Below, piece by piece: positions 26,641 through 34,317 of a stretch of DNA of 64,000 bases; within the stretch, counting starts at the first letter, position 1, and every line of letters begins with the position of its first letter. Below the pieces are notes generated by a model. The model had not been told where the DNA came from. It saw only the letters and a list, made by a program, of their open reading frames with translations, and ran no database searches. The position numbers and the translations under genes were made by a program. The stretch is taken from positions 124,001 to 188,000 of the forward strand of contig JAGIAT010000002.1 of NCBI GenBank assembly GCA_017744715.1, read 5' to 3'. The DNA is from Niabella sp. (lineage in GTDB: Bacteria > Bacteroidota > Bacteroidia > Chitinophagales > Chitinophagaceae).

Positions 26641-26768
26641 GAAACCCGCTACTGGCAAGCCTTCCAGCAAAAAAACAACCGGCATTAAAACAGCCCAGGA
26701 ATCACCAGGCTTCCTGAAACCCGCTACTGGCAACGCTTTCAGCCCCATACCGCCTGAAATCCAGGCGG
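26641..26768. repeat. 18-bp direct repeat and hairpin
   Basis: GAAACCCGCTACTGGCAA occurs at 26641 and again at 26716 (exact 18-bp copies, 75 bp apart). A perfect inverted repeat CCGCCTG-AAATC-CAGGCGG lies at 26750-26768. The region follows the DUF4286 stop codon on the minus strand; no T-tract supports a terminator. Confidence 0.65.
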
Positions 26769-26837
26769 GGTAAGGCTTTCAGGGAATATACAAATAATTT
26801 CAAACATCCAGTCACCTGTTGAAAATGTTATACACAT

Positions 26838-27152
26838 TCAATTCACAACCTGTAAAGCCGACTCAAAACTATAGCAATCGGTGCCCCAGGCCGCCCTCAT
26901 TTTTGTTTTTAACGTTGCATAATGCAATTCGGCAAACTGCCTGTAATCGGCTGCAGACGGGGCATAGAACTGCACCGCATAGGTAGGGTCTCCATCGTCT
27001 TCCGACTGCATCAGTTTTAAGATCATGGCGTCATAAAAACATCCCGTAGCCAGAAAGGCCGGTATATACTCATCTTTAAGCCAGGTAAACCAGCGGTCGT
27101 GTACCGCAGCGGCTACTTTAGTGGTAATGTTCCATATATATGCGGGTTTCAT
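26838..27152 (-). CDS. DUF4286 family protein
   Basis: A 104-residue small soluble protein. YIWNITTKVAAAVHDRWFTWLKDEYIPAFLATGCFYDAMILKL has the arrangement of DUF4286, a Bacteroidota family with a ferredoxin-like fold and no assigned function (split here: YIWNITTKV, WFTWLKDEYIPAFLATG). Its start overlaps the last base of the exonuclease III gene, so both come from one transcript. Confidence 0.85.
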   Translation of the reverse strand: MKPAYIWNITTKVAAAVHDRWFTWLKDEYIPAFLATGCFYDAMILKLMQSEDDGDPTYAVQFYAPSAADYRQFAELHYATLKTKMRAAWGTDCYSFESALQVVN

Positions 27153-27922
27153 CAGTGCTTCAGTTTTAAGTAAACAGGACAGTGGTCGCTATGCTTTACA
27201 TCCGGATAGATCTCCGCATCTTCCACCTTTTTCTTTAATGCATCGGTAACCGTAATATAATCGATGCGCCACCCTTTGTTATTGAGCCGCACCGAGGGAA
27301 AGCGCTGGCTCCACCAGCTGTAGCGGTGCGGTTCATCCGGATGGATCATGCGGAAGGTATCGTTAAACCCGTTCTTCAGGAATTTTGTCATCCATTCCCG
27401 TTCTTCCGGAAGAAAGCCCGAAGAGTTTTTGTTTCCCTTGGGATCATGAATATCGATCGCTTCATGGGCAATGTTATAATCGCCGCAAAGTACCAGCCGG
27501 GGTACGGTTTTGCTGAGTTCGGACAGATAGGTATAAAACTCATCAAGCCACATATATTTGAAGGCCTGCCGCAGATCGCCGCTGGTGCCGCTTGGAAAAT
27601 AAGCATTGATCAGCCGGATATCTCCAAAATCCATTTGCAGCACCCGCCCCTCTTCATCACTGGTCTGGTGCCCGGTGCCGTACAGTACGTTATCCGGTTT
27701 TATCTTTGTAAATACGGCCACGCCACTGTAACCCTTTTTCTGGGCAGAGAACCAGTAATCCTCATAGCCCAGTTCCCGCAATAAACGGGTATCTACATCA
27801 TCTTTGAGTGCTTTTGTTTCCTGCACACAGATTACATCCGCCGGATCGGTCTTCAGCCAATCGCAAAAACCTTTCTTTATGGCCGCACGGATGCCATTAA
27901 CATTATAGCTTATAATACGCAT
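27152..27922 (-). CDS. xth: Exodeoxyribonuclease III (xth)
   Basis: A 256-residue AP endonuclease / 3'-5' exonuclease of the exonuclease-endonuclease-phosphatase family, acting in base excision repair. Motifs: RIISYNVNGIRAAIKKG, VICVQETKAL (metal-binding Glu), LCGDYNIAHEAID (Asp and Asn of the active site) and the C-terminal KHSDHCPVYL (catalytic His). The length is normal. DUF4286 follows immediately. Confidence 0.95.
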   Translation of the reverse strand: MRIISYNVNGIRAAIKKGFCDWLKTDPADVICVQETKALKDDVDTRLLRELGYEDYWFSAQKKGYSGVAVFTKIKPDNVLYGTGHQTSDEEGRVLQMDFGDIRLINAYFPSGTSGDLRQAFKYMWLDEFYTYLSELSKTVPRLVLCGDYNIAHEAIDIHDPKGNKNSSGFLPEEREWMTKFLKNGFNDTFRMIHPDEPHRYSWWSQRFPSVRLNNKGWRIDYITVTDALKKKVEDAEIYPDVKHSDHCPVYLKLKH

Positions 27923-28018
27923 TGTATAGAGTACTGTTGATTAAACAAAACAAAAATAAAAGGATTTCGTTATTAAAAAATTATATAAGTTATATTCGTA
28001 TTCCTGATAAGACAATAT

Positions 28019-28768
28019 ATGGATCCAAAAGAAAAGAGCAGGAGCGCCGAACGGATCATCCCGGCCAAGGAACACATTTATTTAGACGGCCCCAAAAGCA
28101 GAACCTATGAACTGGGATTTGCTTTTCATGTACTGTGGCAATTTTTAAAAGGTTTCCGGACCCTCCATTTTGTAGGGCCCTGCATCACCGTTTTTGGATC
28201 GGCCCGTTTTAAAGAAGACCATATCTATTACAAAAAAGCGGAAGAATTCGGGAAAAAAATTGCGGAACTGGGTTTTACCACCATGACTGGCGGGGGCCCG
28301 GGTATTATGGAGGCTGCCAACAGGGGGGCTTTTGAAAACGGCGGGGAATCGGTTGGATGTAACATTAAACTACCTTTTGAACAACACTATAACAAATACC
28401 TTACCGCATCGGTTACATTTGAACATTTTTTTGTACGCAAAGTGCTGCTGGTAAAATACAGCTATGCATTTATTATTATGCCGGGCGGTTTTGGCACCAT
28501 GGATGAATTTTTTGAAACAGTAACGCTGATCCAAACCAAAACCATTACCCAGTTTCCCATTGTGTTGTTCGGGAAAGAATTTTACAAAGAGCTGATGGTA
28601 GCCATCGAAAGTATGGCGGCCCAGGGTACCATTTCAAAAGAAGACCTGGACCTGGTGCTGCTTACAGACGATATAGAAGAAGCCATGCACCATATCCGCC
28701 AGTACATCACTGCCAACTATAAAATAAAAAAACGCTGGCGGATTCCCTGGCTGTTTGAAAAGCGCTAG
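28019..28768 (+). CDS. LOG-family / TIGR00730 Rossmann-fold nucleotide hydrolase
   Basis: A 249-residue member of the LOG family, whose characterised members release the base from nucleoside 5'-monophosphates (cytokinin-activating phosphoribohydrolases; in many bacteria AMP or other purine nucleotides). The diagnostic motifs are MTGGGPGIMEAANRGA and MPGGFGTMDEFFE (PGGxGTxxE). The physiological substrate here is unknown. It is convergent with the GT39 gene, the stops only 6 bp apart. Confidence 0.92.
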   Translation: MDPKEKSRSAERIIPAKEHIYLDGPKSRTYELGFAFHVLWQFLKGFRTLHFVGPCITVFGSARFKEDHIYYKKAEEFGKKIAELGFTTMTGGGPGIMEAANRGAFENGGESVGCNIKLPFEQHYNKYLTASVTFEHFFVRKVLLVKYSYAFIIMPGGFGTMDEFFETVTLIQTKTITQFPIVLFGKEFYKELMVAIESMAAQGTISKEDLDLVLLTDDIEEAMHHIRQYITANYKIKKRWRIPWLFEKR

Positions 28769-28774
28769 CAGTTC

Positions 28775-30325
28775 TTAATCCGGGATACCACTGGCACCAA
28801 TTCCGCCTTTGTAGTACCGGAGCCGGGTAATATAAAAATAACGTACCACATGTCCCATACGCACCTGGGGCAATACGACCGTACCAGCATTGGCCTTAAA
28901 GCTTTCCACCAGCCGTACGGAGGGTGCCCGGTTATAATTAGATACGGTAACATAATACGCATCGCTCCCCGTTTTCAAACCCGGGCGCTGCCGGTTGAGC
29001 CAGGCAAACTGGTGGATCTCGTTTAACGTCCCCACTGCCATAAACGGGTAATGATAGGCCGCTGCCAGGTACCAGTTGAGATGAGCGGCAGGGAACCAGT
29101 AGTCTGAAAGAATAAAAGCCGCCGGCAGCATTATGCCCCGTGCCTGGTCGTTCCGGTAAAGGGTATCAAAACCGGCCGCAAATGTTTTCCACCCGGTAAA
29201 ATCCAGCATCAGGTCTCCCTTTCCCATCTTTGGCGCCTGTTTCGGCGAAAAAGCCACCGGAAGCAGAACGGAAGCCGCTGTAACCAGGAGCACGGCTGCA
29301 GCAGTAAGTACGTTGGCCCAGCGTACGGCCCGGGGCCAAACGGTGATTGCTTCATACCGGCGGGCCAGATATACGGCCCCCAACAAGGTCAACACTACAT
29401 AAGACGGGCCCGTCCAATGCGGAAGCACGTCCCGGAACAACGAAAAAAACCACACCGGCAGCAACAACGGCAGCATAAAGCTATACAGCAGCCATTGCCG
29501 TTGCCGCGACAGCATTCCGGTGCGCCGGCAGTACACCGCTCCCAAGATTCCCAGGGTGCAGCAAACCGGGTTATTGTATCCCATTTCTGCCAGCACCTCA
29601 CGCAAAAAGCGATCGACGCGTACCGGGAAATGTTCAAGGGCTACACGCCCCGCATGATAACCGATACCACCACCGCCGTTATCCATATTCCACCACACAA
29701 TGGGCCACGTTATACCAAGCGTAAGCAACAGCGACAGATACAGCACCGGTTCTTTAAACAGGGAGCTCCGGCTGCCAAGCAGGTATATAAGCATACCGGC
29801 CCACAGCAGTATGCCACTCAGTTTGCTCATAACCGCCAGTCCGCATACCAGGCCAAATAACAGCAGGGAGCGGCGTTGCCGGTTACGGTCTGTATCGCCG
29901 CACAGATCCAGTGCCAGCGACAGCGCCAGTAACCACCCTAACAATAAAGGCGCATCCGGCATGATCATAAACCCACTGATCATGCAGGCATAAACGGAGG
30001 CCGTAAACAGCAGCGCTGCAATCCACCCGGCATACGCATTGTACAGTTTACGTCCAATAGTAAATATCAGCCAGGTATTCAGCCCGCCGATAACGATAAA
30101 CCCCAGGCGCAAAAACAGTTCCTGCCTCAGCAGCAGATCAAGCGATCCGATGCCGATCACCCATGCCACCAACGGCGGATGATCGAAATAATTCCATTGC
30201 CATTGCTGCGCATACGCCAGGTAATATACTTCGTCGTTACCCAGTTCCAGGAGAACCGATAACAACAACTTACAGACAATAACACCTGCAATCAGATACC
30301 GTACTTTTTTCTGAAACCGTTCCAT
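28775..30325 (-). CDS. Glycosyltransferase family 39 / ArnT-like membrane protein
   Basis: A 516-residue polytopic inner-membrane protein with roughly 10-12 helices in the N-terminal two thirds. After the first helix, in the periplasmic loop, it has DEVYYLAYAQQWQWNYFDHPP, the Asp-Glu/His-Pro-Pro pattern of GT39/ArnT-type transferases that use polyprenyl-phosphate sugars. The C-terminal 120 residues are a soluble domain. Substrate and acceptor (lipid A, protein or other glycan) cannot be told from sequence. A PAP2 phosphatase gene lies 9 bp upstream in the same operon. Confidence 0.87.
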   Translation of the reverse strand: MERFQKKVRYLIAGVIVCKLLLSVLLELGNDEVYYLAYAQQWQWNYFDHPPLVAWVIGIGSLDLLLRQELFLRLGFIVIGGLNTWLIFTIGRKLYNAYAGWIAALLFTASVYACMISGFMIMPDAPLLLGWLLALSLALDLCGDTDRNRQRRSLLLFGLVCGLAVMSKLSGILLWAGMLIYLLGSRSSLFKEPVLYLSLLLTLGITWPIVWWNMDNGGGGIGYHAGRVALEHFPVRVDRFLREVLAEMGYNNPVCCTLGILGAVYCRRTGMLSRQRQWLLYSFMLPLLLPVWFFSLFRDVLPHWTGPSYVVLTLLGAVYLARRYEAITVWPRAVRWANVLTAAAVLLVTAASVLLPVAFSPKQAPKMGKGDLMLDFTGWKTFAAGFDTLYRNDQARGIMLPAAFILSDYWFPAAHLNWYLAAAYHYPFMAVGTLNEIHQFAWLNRQRPGLKTGSDAYYVTVSNYNRAPSVRLVESFKANAGTVVLPQVRMGHVVRYFYITRLRYYKGGIGASGIPD

Positions 30326-30334
30326 AAAAAATCA

Positions 30335-30988
30335 TTAGGCAGGCACGCCTTCTGATACAGCACGTTGCTTTTTAAGCCAGAACGGGCATTGCACAGATGT
30401 ATACACCCCTATGGCCGTGGCACCGCCGATCAGCATGCCCACAAATACATCGGGCAGAAAATGCTGACCCAGGTAAATGCGTGAATACCCCACCATACAG
30501 GCCAGGAAAAAGAATAACCACCGGAAGCCCGCATGCTTTGTATGCAGCGCACACAGCAACGCCAGGGCAAAGGCCGATGTTGTGTGCCCGGATGGAAAGC
30601 TGTTATAACCGGAATGCGTAACACCATCAATAAAATGACAGTAACTATCTGTTCCCAGCGCGGCCATGGGCCTTGGCAGGTGTACCGCCTTCTTTAATAC
30701 CTGCGCAATCAGTCCCGAGATCAGAAATGCCAGCAGGATGCGGAAACCCAGCAGCCGGTTATTCAGCACAAACAGCAGCAGCGCCAGGAAAAGGGAAAAC
30801 AGGCCGTCGCCGGCATAGGTATAGGTGACAAAAAAATGGTCCAGCATTTTGCAATGAAAAAAATTCAGCCAGAAAAAACTGTGCTCCTTGGGGATCAGCA
30901 AACTGGGAAACGCCAGTACAAAAGCAACAAGCAACAGGGTAACGGCAAACGTCCTTTGCTGACCGGTAAGGCTCCGGAAGTATTGCAT
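30335..30988 (-). CDS. PAP2-family phosphatase
   Basis: A 217-residue integral-membrane phosphatase. The three PAP2 signatures are KKAVHLPRPMA (KX6RP-like), PSGHTTSAFA (catalytic His) and SRIYLGQHFLPDVFVG (SRX5HX3D). Family members dephosphorylate undecaprenyl diphosphate, phosphatidate or lipid A on the periplasmic face. Co-transcription with a GT39/ArnT-like enzyme suggests a shared role in polyprenyl-phosphate or lipid A modification (inference). Confidence 0.9.
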   Translation of the reverse strand: MQYFRSLTGQQRTFAVTLLLVAFVLAFPSLLIPKEHSFFWLNFFHCKMLDHFFVTYTYAGDGLFSLFLALLLFVLNNRLLGFRILLAFLISGLIAQVLKKAVHLPRPMAALGTDSYCHFIDGVTHSGYNSFPSGHTTSAFALALLCALHTKHAGFRWLFFFLACMVGYSRIYLGQHFLPDVFVGMLIGGATAIGVYTSVQCPFWLKKQRAVSEGVPA

Positions 30989-31005
30989 AAACGGATATTT
31001 GTTTT

Positions 31006-31013
31006 CAAAACTA
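31006..31013 (-). promoter_or_regulatory. -7 box TAGTTTTG of the PAP2-GT39 operon
   Basis: Minus-strand TAGTTTTG fits TAnnTTTG and ends about 17 nt before the PAP2 start codon. Confidence 0.45.
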
Positions 31014-31155
31014 TCCTTCTCCTGTTGCCTTTATATTAACTCCGGAAAATTAACAAACAGATAAAATACAGCCATCGCCGGGAAACCGAATGATTTTTGC
31101 AGGGATTTTATAAAATAGTATCTTTAAAAGTTGATATCATTTTTAAATTTTTTTT

Positions 31156-31980
31156 ATGCGGATTCTTTTTCTTGCGCTCTTATCATTCCTTTCTTTTTTT
31201 TCCAATGCCCAGGAACATTTTCCGCGAAAATGGGTTCAGCTTTTTAACGGCAGGGATCTTACCGGCTGGACACCCAAGATCACCGGTTATGCCTATGGCG
31301 ATAATTACGGCAATACCTTCCGCGTAGTGAATAAAAAGCTTACGGTTAATTACGATCATTACAAAACCTTCGACGAACGTTTCGGCCACCTGTTCTATAA
31401 GACCCCCTTCTCCTATTACCTGTTGGCGGTGGAATACCGTTTTGTAGGCAAACAAAATACCGGTGCGCCCGGCTGGGCTTATAAGAACAGCGGTGTGATG
31501 ATCCATTGCCAGCCACCCGCTACCATGGGTAAAGACCAGGACTTTCCAATTTCCATTGAAGTGCAGCTGCTGGGTGGAGACGCCACCGGTGAGCGAAGTA
31601 CCTGCAATTTGTGCACGCCCGGAACCAACGTGGAAATGAACGGCAAGCTGGTAACACAGCACTGTATCAACTCCACTTCAAAAACCTTCCGCAATGAGGA
31701 ATGGGTGCGGGCAGAAATACTGGTACTGGGCGATTCTGTGATTAAACATATTGCCAATGGCGATACGGTACTGGTTTATCAGAAACCACAAATCGGCGGT
31801 GGCAGCGTAACACATTTTGACCCGGCGGTAAAAAAGGACGGCCAGCTTTTGCAATCGGGTTATATTTCATTACAAAGTGAAGGGCATCCCATCGAATTCA
31901 GAAAAGTGGAAATTATAGACCTGAGCCCCTATTACGATAAAAAGTCCGGTACTGCAAACCACCGGCCGCTTAAGCAATAA
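31156..31980 (+). CDS. DUF1080 family protein (3-keto-disaccharide hydrolase domain)
   Basis: A 274-residue exported protein with a signal peptide (ILFLALLSFLSFFSNAQ). It has the concanavalin-like fold typical of DUF1080: KWVQLFNGRDLTGWTPKI at the start, KNSGVMIHC in the middle, and QSGYISLQSEGHPIEFRKVEI at the C-terminus. Some family members hydrolyse 3-keto-glycosides in glucoside catabolism, but many have no tested activity. SemiSWEET and RlpA genes follow directly, so the three likely share a transcript. Confidence 0.9.
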   Translation: MRILFLALLSFLSFFSNAQEHFPRKWVQLFNGRDLTGWTPKITGYAYGDNYGNTFRVVNKKLTVNYDHYKTFDERFGHLFYKTPFSYYLLAVEYRFVGKQNTGAPGWAYKNSGVMIHCQPPATMGKDQDFPISIEVQLLGGDATGERSTCNLCTPGTNVEMNGKLVTQHCINSTSKTFRNEEWVRAEILVLGDSVIKHIANGDTVLVYQKPQIGGGSVTHFDPAVKKDGQLLQSGYISLQSEGHPIEFRKVEIIDLSPYYDKKSGTANHRPLKQ

Positions 31981-31990
31981 TTCAACGTTT

Positions 31991-32275
31991 ATGGCAATGA
32001 TTGTATCCGGAGTTGATATCCTGGGGTATGTGGCCGGCGCCATTACCACCCTTACGTTTTTACCCCAGGTGCTGAAAACAATTCGCGACAAATCGGTAAA
32101 AGACATTTCATTGATGATGTTTATCATCGCCGCCGTAAACGAGATCCTTTGGATCATTTATGGCGCCCTGAAAAATGACTGGGTCATTATTTTGACCAAC
32201 GCCGTCATTCTTTGCCTGTCGCTCACAATGATCTATCTTAAGTTTGCCTATACAAATAAACAGCGCGTTTCATGA
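31991..32275 (+). CDS. SemiSWEET family sugar transporter
   Basis: A 94-residue protein with three predicted transmembrane helices ([57 protein letters not shown]). [18 protein letters not shown] is the PQ-loop motif of SemiSWEETs, which form homodimers that pass sugars across the inner membrane. The gene starts 10 bp after the DUF1080 stop and overlaps rlpA by 4 bp (ATGA), so translational coupling is likely. Confidence 0.92.
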   Translation: MAMIVSGVDILGYVAGAITTLTFLPQVLKTIRDKSVKDISLMMFIIAAVNEILWIIYGALKNDWVIILTNAVILCLSLTMIYLKFAYTNKQRVS

Positions 32276-32625
32276 CAGGCCGCCTGCTCCTGCTTCCGTT
32301 GCTGCTGGTGCTGCTTTCCTGCAGCCGAAAAATCAGCGAAACCGGAAAGGCCTCGTATTATGCCGACAGTTTTATCGGCCGGAAAACAGCCAGCGGTGCA
32401 ATATTCCGTCAAAATAAACGAACAGCAGCGCATCCCTCCCTGCCTTTTGGTACCACCGTTAAAGTAACCAACCTGAAAAACGGGCGCCATGTAAAAGTAC
32501 GCATCAATGACCGGGGTCCTTTTGTGCAGGGCCGGATCATCGATCTCAGTAAAAAACCGGCAAGAAAAATCGGCATGCTGAACGATGGGGTGGTGCCGGT
32601 AAAGCTCACCTACAAAAAAAGATAG
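32272..32625 (+). CDS. RlpA-like septal ring lytic transglycosylase family protein
   Basis: A 117-residue lipoprotein (lipobox LVLLSC) with a double-psi beta-barrel: [37 protein letters not shown] and [18 protein letters not shown]. The catalytic-site residues expected in RlpA (His in TAAHPSLP, Asp in NDRGPF) are present. RlpA enzymes cleave denuded peptidoglycan at division septa. It lacks the SPOR domain that localises Pseudomonas RlpA, which is common in short Bacteroidota forms. Confidence 0.9.
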   Translation: MTGRLLLLPLLLVLLSCSRKISETGKASYYADSFIGRKTASGAIFRQNKRTAAHPSLPFGTTVKVTNLKNGRHVKVRINDRGPFVQGRIIDLSKKPARKIGMLNDGVVPVKLTYKKR

Positions 32626-32649
32626 CCGCCGGAGTATAGCACCGGCGGC
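32625..32649 (+). terminator. Hairpin after rlpA-like gene
   Basis: GCCGCCGG (32625-32632) and CCGGCGGC (32642-32649) form a perfect 8-bp GC-rich stem with a 9-nt loop, overlapping the stop codon. There is no T-tract, so it may be a mRNA-end hairpin rather than an intrinsic terminator. Confidence 0.55.
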
Positions 32650-33059
32650 CTGCGGTTTAGAGGGCTAAGAGTAGCCATATAGTGTCATCCGGCGCACAAA
32701 ATACACGCCAACACCTGTTCAAATATCTTTTTGATTGTTTCCCGGGTCAGTTTTGGATTCCGATACGTAAAAATAAGGCTTATCTGATTAACCGCTGTTA
32801 TTTTTCGCAGCTTTTGACTTCTTTTTTTCTTTTTCCATCCAGCTTTTATGATTTCCGGAGAAGAAGCGGCGGAAGCGATCCCCGGGAATTAAAAAACTTT
32901 TATAACCAGGCCTTTTTACACATAATTAATATAGAATTCAAGTAAAAAAAACATTTAACAAGCATAACTTCTTTAATTTTTGATCGATTTTTCATTCTTG
33001 ATTAAATTTTTAAAATAAGTTTAGCTATTTTCGGTAGCCTTAACGAAACAGACCGGATC
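32650..33059. other. AT-rich intergenic region before the ROK gene
   Basis: About 410 bp without a convincing gene. An 87-codon open frame (32682-32945) has no recognisable domain, signal peptide or plausible start context. The last 120 bp are strongly AT-rich and probably hold the ROK promoter, though no perfect TAnnTTTG box was found. Confidence 0.55.
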
Positions 33060-34313
33060 ATGAAATCAAAAACGATTGTAGAGAGCGAACAACCCCTGCT
33101 GCTTTCTGAAAGCAGGAAGCAATACCTTTTTAAAGTACGGCTGCTGAAATACCTGTATGAGGTGGATGCCGCATCGGTGGGAGAAATCTGTAAAGCCTTG
33201 TCGATAAGTACGCCCACCACCCTCAAATTGCTGGGCGAACTGAGCAAGGAGCAATGGATCGAAAAAAGAGGCTTTGGAAAGTCTATGGGCGGCCGCAAAC
33301 CCGACCTGTTTGGGTTAAAGGCGGGATCCCTGTATACCCTTTGTATCGATATTGAGCTGTTTAGCGTAAAGATGGTCATTATGGATAACGTGCACAAAGA
33401 AAGCACGCCCATTGTAACCACGGTACATACCTTATCAAAGGACCGGCAGGGGATTGACCAGGTACACCAGATGGCGGTATCACTATTGGATCAGTCGGGT
33501 ATCGACAAAAGCCGCCTGATCGGCGTAAGCATTGGTATGCCCGGACTGGTCGATTCCTTCCAGGGTGAAAACTACAGCTATCTTACCAACGATATTCCCG
33601 GCAAAACGCTCCAGCATGCCTTTGAAGAAAAATTTAACCTGCCGGTGGTTTTACAGAATGATGTAAAAGGCACGGCCCTGGCGGAGCTGCGGCATGGATT
33701 GGCGCTGGGCAAAAAGAATGCGCTGGTATTGCTGATGGACTGGGGGGTTGGATTGGGTATTATCATGGATGGCAAAGTACGCCAGGGTGCTTCTGGTTTT
33801 TCGGGGGAGATGGGGCATATTCCCTTTATCGACAACGGCGACCTGTGCTACTGCGGCAAACACGGCTGCCTGGAAACAGTAGCCTCCGGACTGGCGCTGG
33901 CCAAGATGGCAAAGGAGGGGATCCTGTCCGGAAAGAACTCGATACTGGCAGAACTTTCTGAAAAAGAAATTGACAATATTGAAGCAGAAGTGGTCATTAA
34001 GGCGGCCAACCGCGGAGATCAATACGCCATCAAATTACTATCGAATATCGGTACCAATATGGGAAAAGGTATTTCAACGCTTATTCAACTGTTTAACCCG
34101 GAGCTGATCATCCTGGGCGGTAAAATTGCAGAGGCCCGGCAATACATTACCCTGCCGATGCAGCAGGCCATCAATACCTATTGTATGACGCAGATCCGGG
34201 AAAAGGCGTCCATCGTATCCTCCGAACTTGGAAAGAACGGCCGTCTCCTGGGCTATGCCACTGCCTCCTTCGACCATTATTTTGATTCGCTGCTGCGGGA
34301 GCTGGAAGGATAA
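33060..34313 (+). CDS. ROK-family transcriptional regulator / sugar kinase
   Basis: A 417-residue protein. The N-terminal 80 residues contain a winged helix-turn-helix (VGEICKALSISTPTTLKLLGELSKEQW), followed by a ROK domain with the ATPase-like fold. The zinc-binding/ROK signature is GDLCYCGKHGCLETVASG (CxCGxxGCxE). This is the NagC/Mlc/XylR-type architecture, in which a sugar or sugar phosphate controls DNA binding. The inducer and targets are not evident. It converges with metH, the stop codons 4 bp apart. Confidence 0.92.
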   Translation: MKSKTIVESEQPLLLSESRKQYLFKVRLLKYLYEVDAASVGEICKALSISTPTTLKLLGELSKEQWIEKRGFGKSMGGRKPDLFGLKAGSLYTLCIDIELFSVKMVIMDNVHKESTPIVTTVHTLSKDRQGIDQVHQMAVSLLDQSGIDKSRLIGVSIGMPGLVDSFQGENYSYLTNDIPGKTLQHAFEEKFNLPVVLQNDVKGTALAELRHGLALGKKNALVLLMDWGVGLGIIMDGKVRQGASGFSGEMGHIPFIDNGDLCYCGKHGCLETVASGLALAKMAKEGILSGKNSILAELSEKEIDNIEAEVVIKAANRGDQYAIKLLSNIGTNMGKGISTLIQLFNPELIILGGKIAEARQYITLPMQQAINTYCMTQIREKASIVSSELGKNGRLLGYATASFDHYFDSLLRELEG

Positions 34314-34317
34314 CCTT

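Noticed and set aside
26750..26768. Rho-independent terminator of the xth-DUF4286 unit
   Set aside because: The hairpin is perfect but is not followed by Ts on the minus strand; reported only as part of a repeat.
32682..32945. 87-codon open frame before the ROK gene
   Set aside because: Low-complexity, AT-rich and without a recognisable domain.
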